Assembly (NCBI GenBank): GCA_039934635.1
Contig: JBDTLT010000016.1
Span: forward strand, 1-51,298
Source of the DNA: DATLFA01 sp039934635
GTDB lineage: Bacteria; Actinomycetota; Acidimicrobiia; Acidimicrobiales; WLNW01
Reading direction: 5' to 3'
Length of the DNA: 51,298 nt
Positions 16,314 to 26,200 of the stretch are shown piece after piece. Numbering within the stretch: the stretch's first letter is position 1; each line of letters starts with the position of its first letter. The notes below the pieces were generated by a model, which was not told where the DNA came from, did not search any database, and saw only the letters and a list, made by a program, of their open reading frames with translations. The translations under genes and the position numbers were made by a program.

Positions 16314-17374
16314 AACCCCGCCGGCCACTCGCTCTCGCACCGGTCTTCGACGATCCCGATGACTTTGCGCGGCTCGTGCGCACCAACGGGCCGTTCCCCT
16401 CGCTGCAACAGCGCGTCATGCAGAGTGCGGTCGAGAGCGCGGCGATCACGAGCGAATGGGTCACCGACGAGATGATCGCGGAGACCCGCGCCGGCGGCAC
16501 CAAGAGCATCGCCATCAGCGCGTCGTATCGCAGCTTTTGGGCGCGACTCGGCAAACCACTGCGCGATGACACGGCCTGGCTGCTCGAGTACGACCGCTTT
16601 TTCGACGCGGCACGTCGGCTCTATGCCAGCGACGGCATCGTCGTGCGGCCCGACGAGATCTACGTGAACGTGCAGGTACCGCAGCGCACTCGTTTCGGCT
16701 CCGCGCACGTCGACATCCCCAAGTTCCGGGGCATGGAGCGCCGCGAGTATCCGGTGTGGTTGCTGACGACCATGCGGCGATCCGAGTTGTTCGAGCATTG
16801 GCGCGTACCGGTGGCGACCGCGGTGTGTTGGTTCTACGACGGCCCGGGCGGCACCTACACCTATTGGCCGCAGGGGCCGCGTTCGGCTCCGGCGCAGACC
16901 TTGCATCCGTTCAGCAACACCGCGGTCGTCGGTGAGAACGACACGATGTTCCATCGGGGCGACGGTTTCGCGACGGCGGGCGAGCAGGCACCCGACGGGC
17001 TGACCCTCGACTGCGTCTGCGAGCCTGTGGGCGACGACGCGGCTACGTGGCAGATACGTGAAGGCGACCGTGTGGTTGCCCGCTATGACGCGGCGCGCGT
17101 GCGTATCGCACTCTCGTGGAGTGCAGAGGTCTACATCGACGAAGCCGCCCGCACGGTGGCCGACGAGCATTCCGACGATCTCGATCTCGACACCGTCATC
17201 GACACGTTCGTCGGCGATCTGCAGGCGCGGGGCCACGCGGTCGACCGGCCGGACGATCCGCTCCACGACATCGAGTTCGTCGCCCAATTGGCCCGCACCT
17301 ATCGCGTGTTGCCCACCGAATACCCGACTGCCGAAGAAACCGAGGCCGTCGCCCGTATCGAAGCCGCGATCTAG
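16310..17374 (+). CDS. Unrecognised protein, possible Fe(II)/2-oxoglutarate-type fold
   Basis: 354 residues, joined to the ligase by an ATGA overlap, so it belongs to the operon. I do not recognise the family. Residues 130-220 hold AHVDIPKF (H133, D135) and, 80 residues on, NTAVVGENDTMFHRGDGF (H215). An HxD...H spacing on beta strands is what a non-haem Fe(II)/2-oxoglutarate oxygenase jelly roll would show, but the usual downstream arginine is not certain. The C-terminus (about 270-354) is acidic and helical. No signal or membrane segment is seen. Function is left open. Confidence 0.75.
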   Translation: MKPRRPLALAPVFDDPDDFARLVRTNGPFPSLQQRVMQSAVESAAITSEWVTDEMIAETRAGGTKSIAISASYRSFWARLGKPLRDDTAWLLEYDRFFDAARRLYASDGIVVRPDEIYVNVQVPQRTRFGSAHVDIPKFRGMERREYPVWLLTTMRRSELFEHWRVPVATAVCWFYDGPGGTYTYWPQGPRSAPAQTLHPFSNTAVVGENDTMFHRGDGFATAGEQAPDGLTLDCVCEPVGDDAATWQIREGDRVVARYDAARVRIALSWSAEVYIDEAARTVADEHSDDLDLDTVIDTFVGDLQARGHAVDRPDDPLHDIEFVAQLARTYRVLPTEYPTAEETEAVARIEAAI

Positions 17375-17440
17375 GAAGCTGCATGCCCTCGCCGGATGTA
17401 GCGCAAGGTGACTGCTGATCGCCTCGCATCATTCGGTTTT

Positions 17441-17482
17441 CCGCGGCGGAGCCGCCAATCCGTTGCGGCGGAGCCGCACTAG
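17441..17482 (+). repeat. Family A palindromic repeat, two copies in direct tandem
   Basis: Two copies of CGGCGGAGCCG start 22 bases apart (cores at 17444 and 17466). The second ends GCCGCACTAG. Each forms a hairpin around a GGA loop. The pair sits exactly where the N-terminal part of the VOC gene should be. Confidence 0.75.
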
Positions 17483-17820
17483 AACGCGATTGGTTCGACA
17501 CGCTCACGCACAACTCGGGCGCGGACATCGATGTCGCCATGTTGCGCATGGATGGTCTCACGTTGCAGCTGGTGCAATACCTGGCCGCCGGCGGCTCCAC
17601 GTTGCCGCTGGCGCATCACCACGTGGGCAACCCCCACCTCTGCGTCAATGTCGACGATGTCGACGCCAAACACCAAGAGGCCACTGCGCGCGGCGGCCTC
17701 GACCCGACGCCGATCGTCGACATCATGGGCCTGGGCATCCGCAGCTTCTATGTGCACGATCCCGACGGCCTACCCGTCGAATTCCTGACGCCTGCTAGTG
17801 CGGCTCCGCCCCAGAAATAG
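17479..17820 (+). pseudogene. 5'-truncated VOC (glyoxalase/dioxygenase-like) gene
   Basis: The frame reads ALERDWFDTLTHNSGADID and continues through LRMDGLTLQLVQYLAAGG, HHHVGNPHLCVNVDDVD and SFYVHDPDGLPVEFL. The last is the second beta-alpha-beta-beta-beta unit of a vicinal-oxygen-chelate protein with its metal Glu near the end. The first helix and strand of the first unit are missing: upstream, the frame runs into the tandem family A repeats and reaches a stop at 17416. A protein could start at ATG 17539 (93 residues) but would lack much of the fold. The last residues (ASAAPPQK) come from another repeat copy on the opposite strand. Confidence 0.7.
17795..17811 (-). repeat. Family A repeat, inverted copy
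   Basis: On the minus strand this reads GGGCGGAGCCGCACTAG. The final CTAG supplies the TAG stop of the molybdoprotein gene, and the preceding bases encode its last residues (GAEPH). It also encodes the tail of the VOC remnant on the plus strand. Confidence 0.7.
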
Positions 17821-20068
17821 CTCGCCAGACGCGTTCGGGGGTGCAGGGCATGTCGATGTGGCGCACGCCGAGGTGCGAAACGGCATCGATCACCGCATTC
17901 TGCACAGCCGGTGTCGAGCCGACCGTACCGGCTTCGCCGATGCCCTTGGCCCCGAGCGGGTTCAGCGGCGACTTCGTCACCATCTCGACGCGTTCGAAGC
18001 TCGGTAGCTCGGCCGCCGAGATGATGCCGTAGTCGGCGAAGTTGCTCGTCTGCGGATTGCCGTCGGTGTCGTAGCGGATCTCTTCGATCAATGCCTGAGC
18101 GGCACCACTGGCGAGGCCACCGTGCACCTGGCCGTCGCACAGGAGCGGGTTGAGCAACGTGCCGCAGTCGTCGACTGCGACATGACGCAGCAGCTCGACG
18201 CGACCGGTGTCGAGATCGACCTCGACCACCGCGCAATGCGCTCCGAACGGGAAGCTCGCCGCCATCTGCACGAACTGCGAGATGCCCACCAGCGCGTTGC
18301 CGTTGGACGACGCGCCCGCGACATCGGCCCATGAGACTGCTTTGGCCGGCGTGCCCTTGACGTGGAACACGCCCTTCGCTTTGTCGAGCACGACGTCGTC
18401 GGCTTTGGCTTCGAGCAGATCGGCGGCCTTGTCAGTGGCTTGCGTTGCGAGTCGCACCGATGCGTCGACCATTGCCGAGCCGGCGATCTGCGCGGACCGG
18501 GAACCACCAGTGACGTTGGACCACGGCACGATGTCGGTGTCGCCGTGGATGAAGGTGATCTTGTCCATCGGGATGCCGAGCTCGTCACTGATGAGCATGC
18601 CCCACGTCGTGTAGTGGCCTTGCCCGTGGGGTGAGGAACCGGTCACCGCCAACACGGTGCCGTTGGGCTTCAGCTCGACCGACCCGTATTCCTTCGCGCC
18701 ATCGGGACCAGCCATGCCGGTGATCTCGACATAGCACGACAAGCCGATACCGATCTGCTTGCGGTCACCGCGGGCGCGCCGCTCGGCTTGCTCGGCGCGC
18801 AACGCTTTGTAGCCGGCCGACTCGAGCACCAACTCGAGCGCATCGCCATAGCGGCCGCTGTCGTACTTGGTGCCGGTCGGCGTCGTGTGCGCGGTGTCGA
18901 ACGCGGGCAGCAGGTTCTTGCGGCGAACATCGGCGGGGTCCATGCCGATCTCGGCGGCGAACAGGTCGATCGCGCGCTCGATCGCGGCGGTCGCTTCGGG
19001 CCGCCCGGCCCCGCGGAATGCGCCGGTCGGCGCCGTGTTGGTGGCGACCGAACGTCCGCTGAAACCGACGTTGGTCCATCCGTAGGTACCGGTCAACATC
19101 ATCATGCCGGCACCGATCAGCGCGGAACCGATGTGCGGGTAACCGCCGGCGTCTTGGAGGATGTCGAGGCTGTACGCGCTGATCACGCCATCGCGGCTGC
19201 CCCCGATCTTGATCGTTTGCACCTGGCCGCGGCCGTGCACCCACGCCAACATGTTCTCGGTGCGGGTCTCGGTCCAAGTGACCGGGCGACCGATCTGACG
19301 CGAGAACTCGGCTACCAACAATTCTTCGGGCAGCGGGAAGCCCTTGCCGCCGAACCCGCCGCCGACGTCAGGCGTGATGACCCGAACTTGTGATTCGTCG
19401 AGACCGTAGATGAGCAGGTACTGGCCGAGCTGTTGATGCACGCCCTGGCTGCTCGCGTACACCGTGAGGTGGTCGCCGTTCCACAGCGCCGCGGCACAGC
19501 GAGGTTCGATCGCGCCGATCGCCATCCGCGGGTTGACGATGCGTTGCTCGAGCACGACTTCGCAGTCGTCGAAGTTGGCCTTCATGAACGCGGGTATCTG
19601 CATCGACGCGTTGGTCTCGGTGCCTTCGAAGAACAGCAACTTGTCGGTCGCCGACTCTTCGAGATCGACCACGACGGTGAGCGGTTCGTAGGACACGACG
19701 ACCTGCTCCGAGGCGTCGGTCGCGAGGTACGCGTTTTCGGCGATGACCGCCGCCACCGGCTCACCGACGAAGCGCACGAGGTCGGTCGCGAGCATCGGGC
19801 GCAGGTACGGGTCGGGCACGACGCCGGGAAATGGCGACGGCAGCTTGGGCAGATGCGCGATGTCGGCCGCGGTGAGCACCTTGATCACGCCCGGCATGGT
19901 GGCGGCGGCCGACGTGTCGATGTCGAGGATGCGGGCGTGCGCCATCGACGACCGGACGTACACGAGCGCAGCCGAGCCCGCCAGATCGAGGTCGCCGACG
20001 TAGTCCCCGCCGTGGGTCAACAACTTGGGATCTTCGGTGCGAATGACGCGGGTGCCCATCAGGCTCAT
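17795..20068 (-). CDS. Molybdopterin-binding large subunit, xanthine dehydrogenase/CoxL family
   Basis: 757 residues, the usual size of a CoxL/XdhA-type large subunit. Seen: IRTEDPKLLTHGGDYVGDL, DVGGGFGGKG, the active-site loop GAFRGAGRPE (about 349-358), SSPHGQGHYTTW, VTGGSRSAQIAGSA and the base motif KGIGEAGTVGSTPAVQNAV with the conserved Glu. The loop lacks the cysteine of true CO dehydrogenase (AYRCSFR) and matches the form II type, so a heteroaromatic or aldehyde hydroxylase is more likely. The FAD and 2Fe-2S subunits normally beside it are absent from the window. AGAGGAG lies seven bases before the start at 20068. Confidence 0.9.
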   Translation of the reverse strand: MSLMGTRVIRTEDPKLLTHGGDYVGDLDLAGSAALVYVRSSMAHARILDIDTSAAATMPGVIKVLTAADIAHLPKLPSPFPGVVPDPYLRPMLATDLVRFVGEPVAAVIAENAYLATDASEQVVVSYEPLTVVVDLEESATDKLLFFEGTETNASMQIPAFMKANFDDCEVVLEQRIVNPRMAIGAIEPRCAAALWNGDHLTVYASSQGVHQQLGQYLLIYGLDESQVRVITPDVGGGFGGKGFPLPEELLVAEFSRQIGRPVTWTETRTENMLAWVHGRGQVQTIKIGGSRDGVISAYSLDILQDAGGYPHIGSALIGAGMMMLTGTYGWTNVGFSGRSVATNTAPTGAFRGAGRPEATAAIERAIDLFAAEIGMDPADVRRKNLLPAFDTAHTTPTGTKYDSGRYGDALELVLESAGYKALRAEQAERRARGDRKQIGIGLSCYVEITGMAGPDGAKEYGSVELKPNGTVLAVTGSSPHGQGHYTTWGMLISDELGIPMDKITFIHGDTDIVPWSNVTGGSRSAQIAGSAMVDASVRLATQATDKAADLLEAKADDVVLDKAKGVFHVKGTPAKAVSWADVAGASSNGNALVGISQFVQMAASFPFGAHCAVVEVDLDTGRVELLRHVAVDDCGTLLNPLLCDGQVHGGLASGAAQALIEEIRYDTDGNPQTSNFADYGIISAAELPSFERVEMVTKSPLNPLGAKGIGEAGTVGSTPAVQNAVIDAVSHLGVRHIDMPCTPERVWRAISGAEPH

Positions 20069-20110
20069 GAAACGCTCCTCTTGGTCGGCGGGAGCCTAGT
20101 GGTGCATTTC

Positions 20111-20135
20111 TTGTGCGGCGGAGCCGCACAACTAG
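20111..20135. repeat. Family A palindromic repeat, perfect copy
   Basis: Arms TTGTGCGGC and GCCGCACAA (9 bp, perfect) enclose a GGA loop and are followed by CTAG, which holds the stop codon of the GGDEF/EAL gene. It lies between that gene and the molybdoprotein start, where it could act as a transcript-end hairpin, although there is no T-run. Confidence 0.75.
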
Positions 20136-22420
20136 ACGGCGATGCGAGCAGCGACGGGGCCGCTACCGATGAGCGCGTGCAGGTCGAGCGCCATGATGCT
20201 CTGGAACTGCTCGGCCGGCACGGCCTTGCCCGTCAGGTAGCCCTGCACGAGATCGCAGCCCTGCTTGTGAAGGTACGCCAGTTGGGGCAAGGTCTCGACG
20301 CCTTCGGCGACCACCTCCAGGTCGAGACCACGTGCCATCGCGATGACTGCCGTGACGATCGGTGATCCCTTCGAGGTGATGCCGCGCACGAAGGTGCGGT
20401 CGATCTTGAGCACGTCGAAGCGGAACTTGTCGAGATAGCCCATGCCGCTATAACCCATACCGAAGTCGTCCATCGAGCAGCGCGCACCGAGGGCGCGGAA
20501 GTCATCGAGTACGCGTTGCACTTGATCGGGGTCACCGACCGCAAGGCTCTCGGTGAGCTCGAGCTCGAGCAGCTCGGGCGTGCACTTCGTGAAGCGCAGC
20601 ACCCCGCGCACGAGTTCACTGATGGCCTGTTGTTGGAACTGCCGAGCCGACAGGTTCACCGCCACCGTGATCGGTGTGCCCGCTTCTTCCCACCGCCGCG
20701 CCTGGGTACACGCCTCGATGAGCACCCATTCGCCGATCTCGCAGATCATGCCGGTCTCTTCCGCGATCGGGATGAACTGGTCGGGCGTGACCAAGCCGAC
20801 CCGGGGATGGTTCCAGCGCACCAGCGCTTCGCACCCGACGACGAGGCCGGTGCGCAAGCTGACCTTCGGTTGATAGAAGAGCCTCAGTTGGTCGTCGACG
20901 ATGGCGCGGTGCAGCGCTGATTCGAGATCGAGCTTGTCGAGCGCGCGCAACCGCGTCTCGGCCGTGTACAGCTGGTAGTTGTTGCGCCCCCGCTCTTTGG
21001 CTCGGTACATCGCGGCATCGGCGCGCTCGAGAAGGCCGTGCGCATCCACACCATCCGCCGGATAGTGCGCGATGCCGATGCTGGGCGACACGTAGACCTT
21101 GCGGCGCGCAACTGCGATGGGTTCGGTGAACTTATCGAGCAACTTCTTGGCGACCGCGCGAGCATTTGCCGATCCGTTGACCCGCGGGATGAGCAATGCG
21201 AACTCGTCGCCGGCCAAGCGAGCGACGGTCATGTCGTCGTCGGAGCACAACAACAAGCGCTTCGCCACTGCTGCGAGTACCTGGTTGCCGGCGGCATGAC
21301 CGAGGCTGTCGTTGACCGCCTTGAACCGGTCGACGTCGAGGAACATGACGGCGGTGCCCCACGAACCCCGGTCGGCCTGTTCGAGCGCCAGCGCGAGACG
21401 CTCGAGGAACATCGTACGGTTCGGTAGGCCGGTCAGCTCGTCGTGGTACACCTCGTGTTCGAGCGTCCCCGATCGAACCAGCAGGCAGAACATGTAGATC
21501 GCGGCACCAACCGAGAGGACCAGCGACGTGATCGTCGCGTAGGTGACGTCGACCTCGATCTTGGTGGCCGTGCCCACCACGAACAGGGCCGGGCCGACGA
21601 GCGTGGCCGAGACGGGCACCAGCGCGCGAATCACGATGCGCGACGTGCCGTTGCTCGTCGCGGCGTTGCGCAGGGGCTCGAAGGCCGGACACGCGGCAGC
21701 GGCGGCGGTCACCGTACCGACGACGAGGGCGAGCCATCCGTCGTATGCGGCAGCGTTCGCCGAACTCGAGAACCCGAACCAGATCAACAACGGTCCGAGC
21801 GCGGCGTGCGCGACCAGGGCCAGAGTCAGGAAGAGGAACGACGGCCCGCGAACCAACGAGTCGAGCAGGCGCAGCCGAACCGATGCCAACAACATCGCGC
21901 CCGTCAGGCCCAGCACGGTGACGCCACACACGGCGACGGTGTTGGCCTGTTCCAGCTGCGGCAGCACCCACAGTCCCCACGCGGCCAAGGTGATCGACGC
22001 GGCGACGAGGAACGCCTCGCTGATGATCTCACCGCCGAGGCGGCGCAACCGATCGCGGACCATGCGGGCCGTGGCTCCGCCGACCAAGACTGCGCCGACC
22101 ACCGCACCGAGTGCGCGCTGTTCGATGTCGATCGTTGCGGCAACCGACCCGAACACGGCGGCGGCCGCGGCGAAGAGCAGCCAACCGGGCGCCATCAGTT
22201 CGCGCGGCCGGCGCAACGGCAGGCGCGCGCTGAGCGCCGCCGTGAGCTCGATGGCCCCGACTGCGGCCACGAAGACGCGATGGTTCCCCTGGAAGAAGGG
22301 GAAGAATCCCGCGCCCAGCAAACCGACGCACAGGATGATCGCACTGGTGCGGTACGTACTCGTCGCGCGCGCGGGTCTGACTCGTCTGCCGGCGATCGTC
22401 GACAAGGATGAGGTTGGCAT
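20132..22420 (-). CDS. Membrane-bound GGDEF-EAL cyclic-di-GMP protein
   Basis: 762 residues. Residues 1-300 hold about eight to ten hydrophobic segments without a recognised sensor name. A GGDEF domain follows (HDELTGLPNRTMFLERL, active-site variant AGDEF at 403-407), then an EAL domain (EAL at 531-533, NLSARQF, ELTES, DDFGMGYSGMGYL, KIDRTFV, AEGVET). EAL catalytic landmarks are intact, so phosphodiesterase activity is likely. AGDEF still keeps the Asp/Glu pair, so cyclase activity is not excluded. ATG 22420 was preferred to TTG 22423. Cyclic-di-GMP control of the polysaccharide locus nearby is possible but not shown by the sequence. Confidence 0.9.
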   Translation of the reverse strand: MPTSSLSTIAGRRVRPARATSTYRTSAIILCVGLLGAGFFPFFQGNHRVFVAAVGAIELTAALSARLPLRRPRELMAPGWLLFAAAAAVFGSVAATIDIEQRALGAVVGAVLVGGATARMVRDRLRRLGGEIISEAFLVAASITLAAWGLWVLPQLEQANTVAVCGVTVLGLTGAMLLASVRLRLLDSLVRGPSFLFLTLALVAHAALGPLLIWFGFSSSANAAAYDGWLALVVGTVTAAAAACPAFEPLRNAATSNGTSRIVIRALVPVSATLVGPALFVVGTATKIEVDVTYATITSLVLSVGAAIYMFCLLVRSGTLEHEVYHDELTGLPNRTMFLERLALALEQADRGSWGTAVMFLDVDRFKAVNDSLGHAAGNQVLAAVAKRLLLCSDDDMTVARLAGDEFALLIPRVNGSANARAVAKKLLDKFTEPIAVARRKVYVSPSIGIAHYPADGVDAHGLLERADAAMYRAKERGRNNYQLYTAETRLRALDKLDLESALHRAIVDDQLRLFYQPKVSLRTGLVVGCEALVRWNHPRVGLVTPDQFIPIAEETGMICEIGEWVLIEACTQARRWEEAGTPITVAVNLSARQFQQQAISELVRGVLRFTKCTPELLELELTESLAVGDPDQVQRVLDDFRALGARCSMDDFGMGYSGMGYLDKFRFDVLKIDRTFVRGITSKGSPIVTAVIAMARGLDLEVVAEGVETLPQLAYLHKQGCDLVQGYLTGKAVPAEQFQSIMALDLHALIGSGPVAARIAV

Positions 22421-22511
22421 CAACTAAAGACCCGACTGTGCCGCGAGAAATTGCTCGACCTAAAGATCGGCGTGACAGCCGTGGGCTTGAGCAGGCAAAT
22501 GACCTAGTTCG

Positions 22512-23222
22512 TCAGACCGACGCGACGAAGTCCAGGAACCCGTCGACGAGGGTGTCCGCGGCGGGCAACGACGTCTCGACCATCACCGCGGCGCGGGCGG
22601 CGATCTCAACCGGGTCGGCTGCAGCCGCGGCGAATTCGGCGTCGCTGCGGTGGCGGCCGTCGAGCCAATCGCTCACGATTTGCCGGTCGACTTCGGGGTG
22701 GAACTGGACGCCGAGCGATCGTCCGTAGCGAAATGCCTGGGGTGCAAGTGCGGACCGCGCCAGTTCGGTCGCTCCCGGGGGAAGGCTGAACCGGTCGCGG
22801 TGCCACTGAAACCACGGACCTGGACCGATCCACGCTGCGTCGGACTCGACGAAGTGCCATCCGATCTCGGGCCGGGGCGCCCGCGACACCGTGCCACCGA
22901 GGGCTGCGGCGAGGGCTTGGGCGCCGAAGCACACGCCGAGTATCGGGACAGCGGCCGCGTGTGCGTTGCGCAAAAAAGCCAGCTCGCGGTCGATCCATGT
23001 ACCGATCGAATCGGTGTCGTACACCGACCATGGCGCGCCCATCGTGGCGATGACGTCGTAGCCACCGGGTTCGGGAAAGGGGGCGCGGGAAACGGGAATG
23101 GCCGGATCGGAGACGACGACGAACGAGTCGATCTCATAGCCCCGCTCGCGCAAGCGGTCGCCCACCCGCCCGGCGCCTTCGTGGACGCTGTGGCAGATCA
23201 CCAGTGCGCGAGCCGCCATCAT
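22512..23222 (-). CDS. Class I glutamine amidotransferase-like protein
   Basis: 236 residues. Nucleophile elbow GVCFGAQALA with C98, and the His/Glu pair in QFHPEVD (H175, E177), so the triad is complete. It resembles the stand-alone GMP-synthase-like GATase1 group, often gamma-glutamyl hydrolases or transferases. There is no synthetase partner nearby. The start at 23222 overlaps the stop of the DUF4011 helicase (ATGA), so the two are translationally coupled, an unusual partner for a helicase. Confidence 0.88.
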   Translation of the reverse strand: MMAARALVICHSVHEGAGRVGDRLRERGYEIDSFVVVSDPAIPVSRAPFPEPGGYDVIATMGAPWSVYDTDSIGTWIDRELAFLRNAHAAAVPILGVCFGAQALAAALGGTVSRAPRPEIGWHFVESDAAWIGPGPWFQWHRDRFSLPPGATELARSALAPQAFRYGRSLGVQFHPEVDRQIVSDWLDGRHRSDAEFAAAAADPVEIAARAAVMVETSLPAADTLVDGFLDFVASV

Positions 23223-26200
23223 TGGCCGGTCATGGTACGCCAGGCGTCGCGAATCCGTTGCGCTTCGGATTGCGGGTCGCGGTACCACTGAGCGGACCAC
23301 ACGCGGTGTACATCCCAACCGAGACGGTGCAAGGCCTCGGGACGCAGACGATCTCGGTCGCGGGTGGTGCGGGCTTCGCTGTAGGTCTGCGCGTCGCATT
23401 CGACCGCTAGCGCGCGTGAGCCGTCGGTCGGATGCGCGAGCGCGAAGTCGACGCGATAGTTCGACTGCCCGACCATCGATGTCACTGGGAGGCTGAGCGA
23501 AGCCATCCATCCGCGTACGTGCTCGAGGAACGGGTCGAGCGCGACGCCGCTCGCACCGCGCGCCGCCGCGCCTCCACTCGAATCGGCATAGACCATGTAG
23601 TCGCGGAGCAGCGCCACGCCCTTTGCGTTGGTCCGGCTGAGGTCGATATCGGTCGTTGCGAACGAACTCAACAACATCATTCGCCGGCGCGCCCGCGTGA
23701 TGGCGACGTTGAGACGCCGTTCGCCACCAGTCTGATTGAGGGGGCCGAAGTTGTGCGACAGGCGACCGTTGGCGCTCTTCGCGTAGCCGATCGACAAGAT
23801 GATGGCGTCGCGTTCGTCCCCTTGTACGCGTTCGAGGTTCTTCACGAAGAACCGCTCGTCGGCGTCGTCGTCGAAGAAGGGCTCGAGATCGTCGCCATCG
23901 GGCGCGGCGTGACGGGCCTTGCGCAACGCCTCGGTGATGCGCTCGGCATGCACGATGCCCATCGCGATCACGCCAAGTGTCTCTTGCGGTCGGGTGCGGG
24001 CGTGGTCGAGCACGAACTCGACCACGCGTCCGACCTCGTCGGTCGCGCTCTCGGACGCGTCGCATTCGCTGTCGACCACGATGTGCACGAGACATGGCGG
24101 TAGTGCCGTCGAGGCCCCCAGCACCATCGGGCTCGGAAATGTGGTCAGTGTGTTCTCGTAGAAGCGTGCGTTGGAGAAACCGACGAGACGCTCGTCGAGG
24201 CTGCGGTAGTGCCAACGCAGGAAGCCCGGGGCCAGCAGGGCGCTGGCTACATCGAGCACGCTCTCGAGACCGCTCGTCAGCGCACTCGCGTTGACCATCT
24301 CGTCGTTGTCGAGATCGGCCTCGGTATCTGTCGCGAAGAATGTCGTAGGAGGTAACTGTTCGCTGTCGCCGGCGATGACGGCCTGTGGCGCGCGCAGCAA
24401 CGCGGGCACGGCGTCCGCGGGCAAGATCTGGCTGGCTTCGTCGAAGACGACGACGTCGAAGCATTGGGGGGGTAACAACTGGGCCACGAGCAATGGACTC
24501 ATCGTCCAACACGGTCGGGTGCGACTGACGACATCGGGAGCGCGTGCGATCAGCTCACGCGATGGCAGATGCCCGCGTGTGCGAGCGGCCTGCGCCTCGA
24601 CGAGTTGTACTTGTTCGGGAAACTTCTGCCGCAACGACGCGATGTTTTGCTGAACGGCGCGCCGTATGCGCCCGACGGCGCCGGCCATGTGCCGCGCGTC
24701 GAGGTCGCAATAGTCGGTCCGCCGCCGGTCGTGCAGCGCGCCGTCGAACGACGCGAGCTCTGGCGCCAGCATGCTGTAGACCGACCGAAGCCATGTGAAT
24801 CGAATGGTATCGACGAGCTGTTCGGGGCCGAGCTGATGCTCTCGTGCGTACTGCAACACCGGCGCGAGTTGGTACTCGTCGATCTGTCGTTCGAGTGTGC
24901 GCAGTCGCGGCTGTCGGTACACGCCGATCGCGTCGCCCGCGAGTTCGGCTGCGGCTGCTCGCAACCGCGCGTTGTCGAACGAGGCCAGGCCCCGTTGCGG
25001 CAGCACTGCATCGAGGGCCAACAACCGCACCAGCAACGTCTGGTACGCCGCGGTGAGCTGTTCGAACCCCGCCACCGCGCGCGGAGGACGGCCCGGCTCG
25101 GCCATAGTGAGCCACTGCGCTCGCGCGTCACGCGCCGTTGCCACGCCGCGGTAGAGCTGCACGTCGTCGAGTGTGATGCCCTCGCGCAACATGCCGCGCG
25201 CGCGCCGGCGCGCTCCGCGATACGCGCCGGATAAGCTGCGCGCGAACGACGCCAGGCTGCCGCGTTGCTCTGCCCGCGCGAGCACGGTGCACAAGGACGG
25301 GAGATCGGCGCTGTCGTCGAAGACCGTCGGGTTGAACGCCGACATCACGCGTTGCACTTCGTTGATCAGTGTGAGCACCGACTGCCATCCCGCAAAGGCG
25401 GCTGGCGCCAAAATGCCCAGCGTGGTGGCGAGGTTGCGCAGCGCGGCATCGACGGACGCGCTCTCGTCGTCGCAAAGGGCGTGCGCATGGTCGAGGGCCA
25501 CGCTGGCTTCTTCGTTCGACGAGAGCGTGGCGTGCGCCCACGGCGACTGCTCGCCGCCTGCCGTCGCCAGTGCGGCGTACTCGCGGACGCCGGCCGCGAT
25601 GGTGTGGTAATCCTCACGACCGAAGCGTTGGGTCGTGCTGCGCGGCAACACGTGCGGGTTTTGTACCACGGCCGGGAAGGCGAACATTTCGGCTTGCAGG
25701 TCGTAGAGGGTCAACCCGAACGGCTCGCGGATCGAATGCATCGTGTGGGCGTAGTCGTGGAGCGCCTTGCGCGTTTCGATCAATTGCTGACGGGCAGACG
25801 GATCGGCGGCGGCGACGATCGTCGCCGGCTGTAACGGCTCGGCCAGCGCGCGGGCGAAGGCCGCCTTCGTCCTCGAGACGGAATGCAGATCGAGCACGAT
25901 GTCGTCGAGACCAACTTGGTTGAGGCGCTTGACGACCGCGTCGATTGCGGCTCGCTTTTCGGCGACGAAGAGCACTCGCTTGCCTTGCGCGACCAACGAG
26001 GCGATGAGATTCGCGATGGTCTGCGACTTGCCCGTCCCCGGTGGCCCCTGAATGGTGATGCTTTCGCCGTTGAGTACACGGTTGATGACATGACTCTGTG
26101 ACGCATCTGCCGGCAACACCAGGTGCTCGTCGTCGGGGTCGATCAGGTCGGGCAGGTCTTCGGGCACCGTCGACACCTTCGCAGCCAGCTGCTTGCGCGC

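Noticed and set aside
20109..20135. Standard intrinsic terminator
   Set aside because: The hairpin is perfect but no T-run follows on either strand, and the same sequence recurs elsewhere as a repeat.
23223..24512. Upstream extension of the amidotransferase frame
   Set aside because: It lies within the DUF4011 helicase in another frame and is low-complexity basic sequence; the amidotransferase fold starts at 23222.
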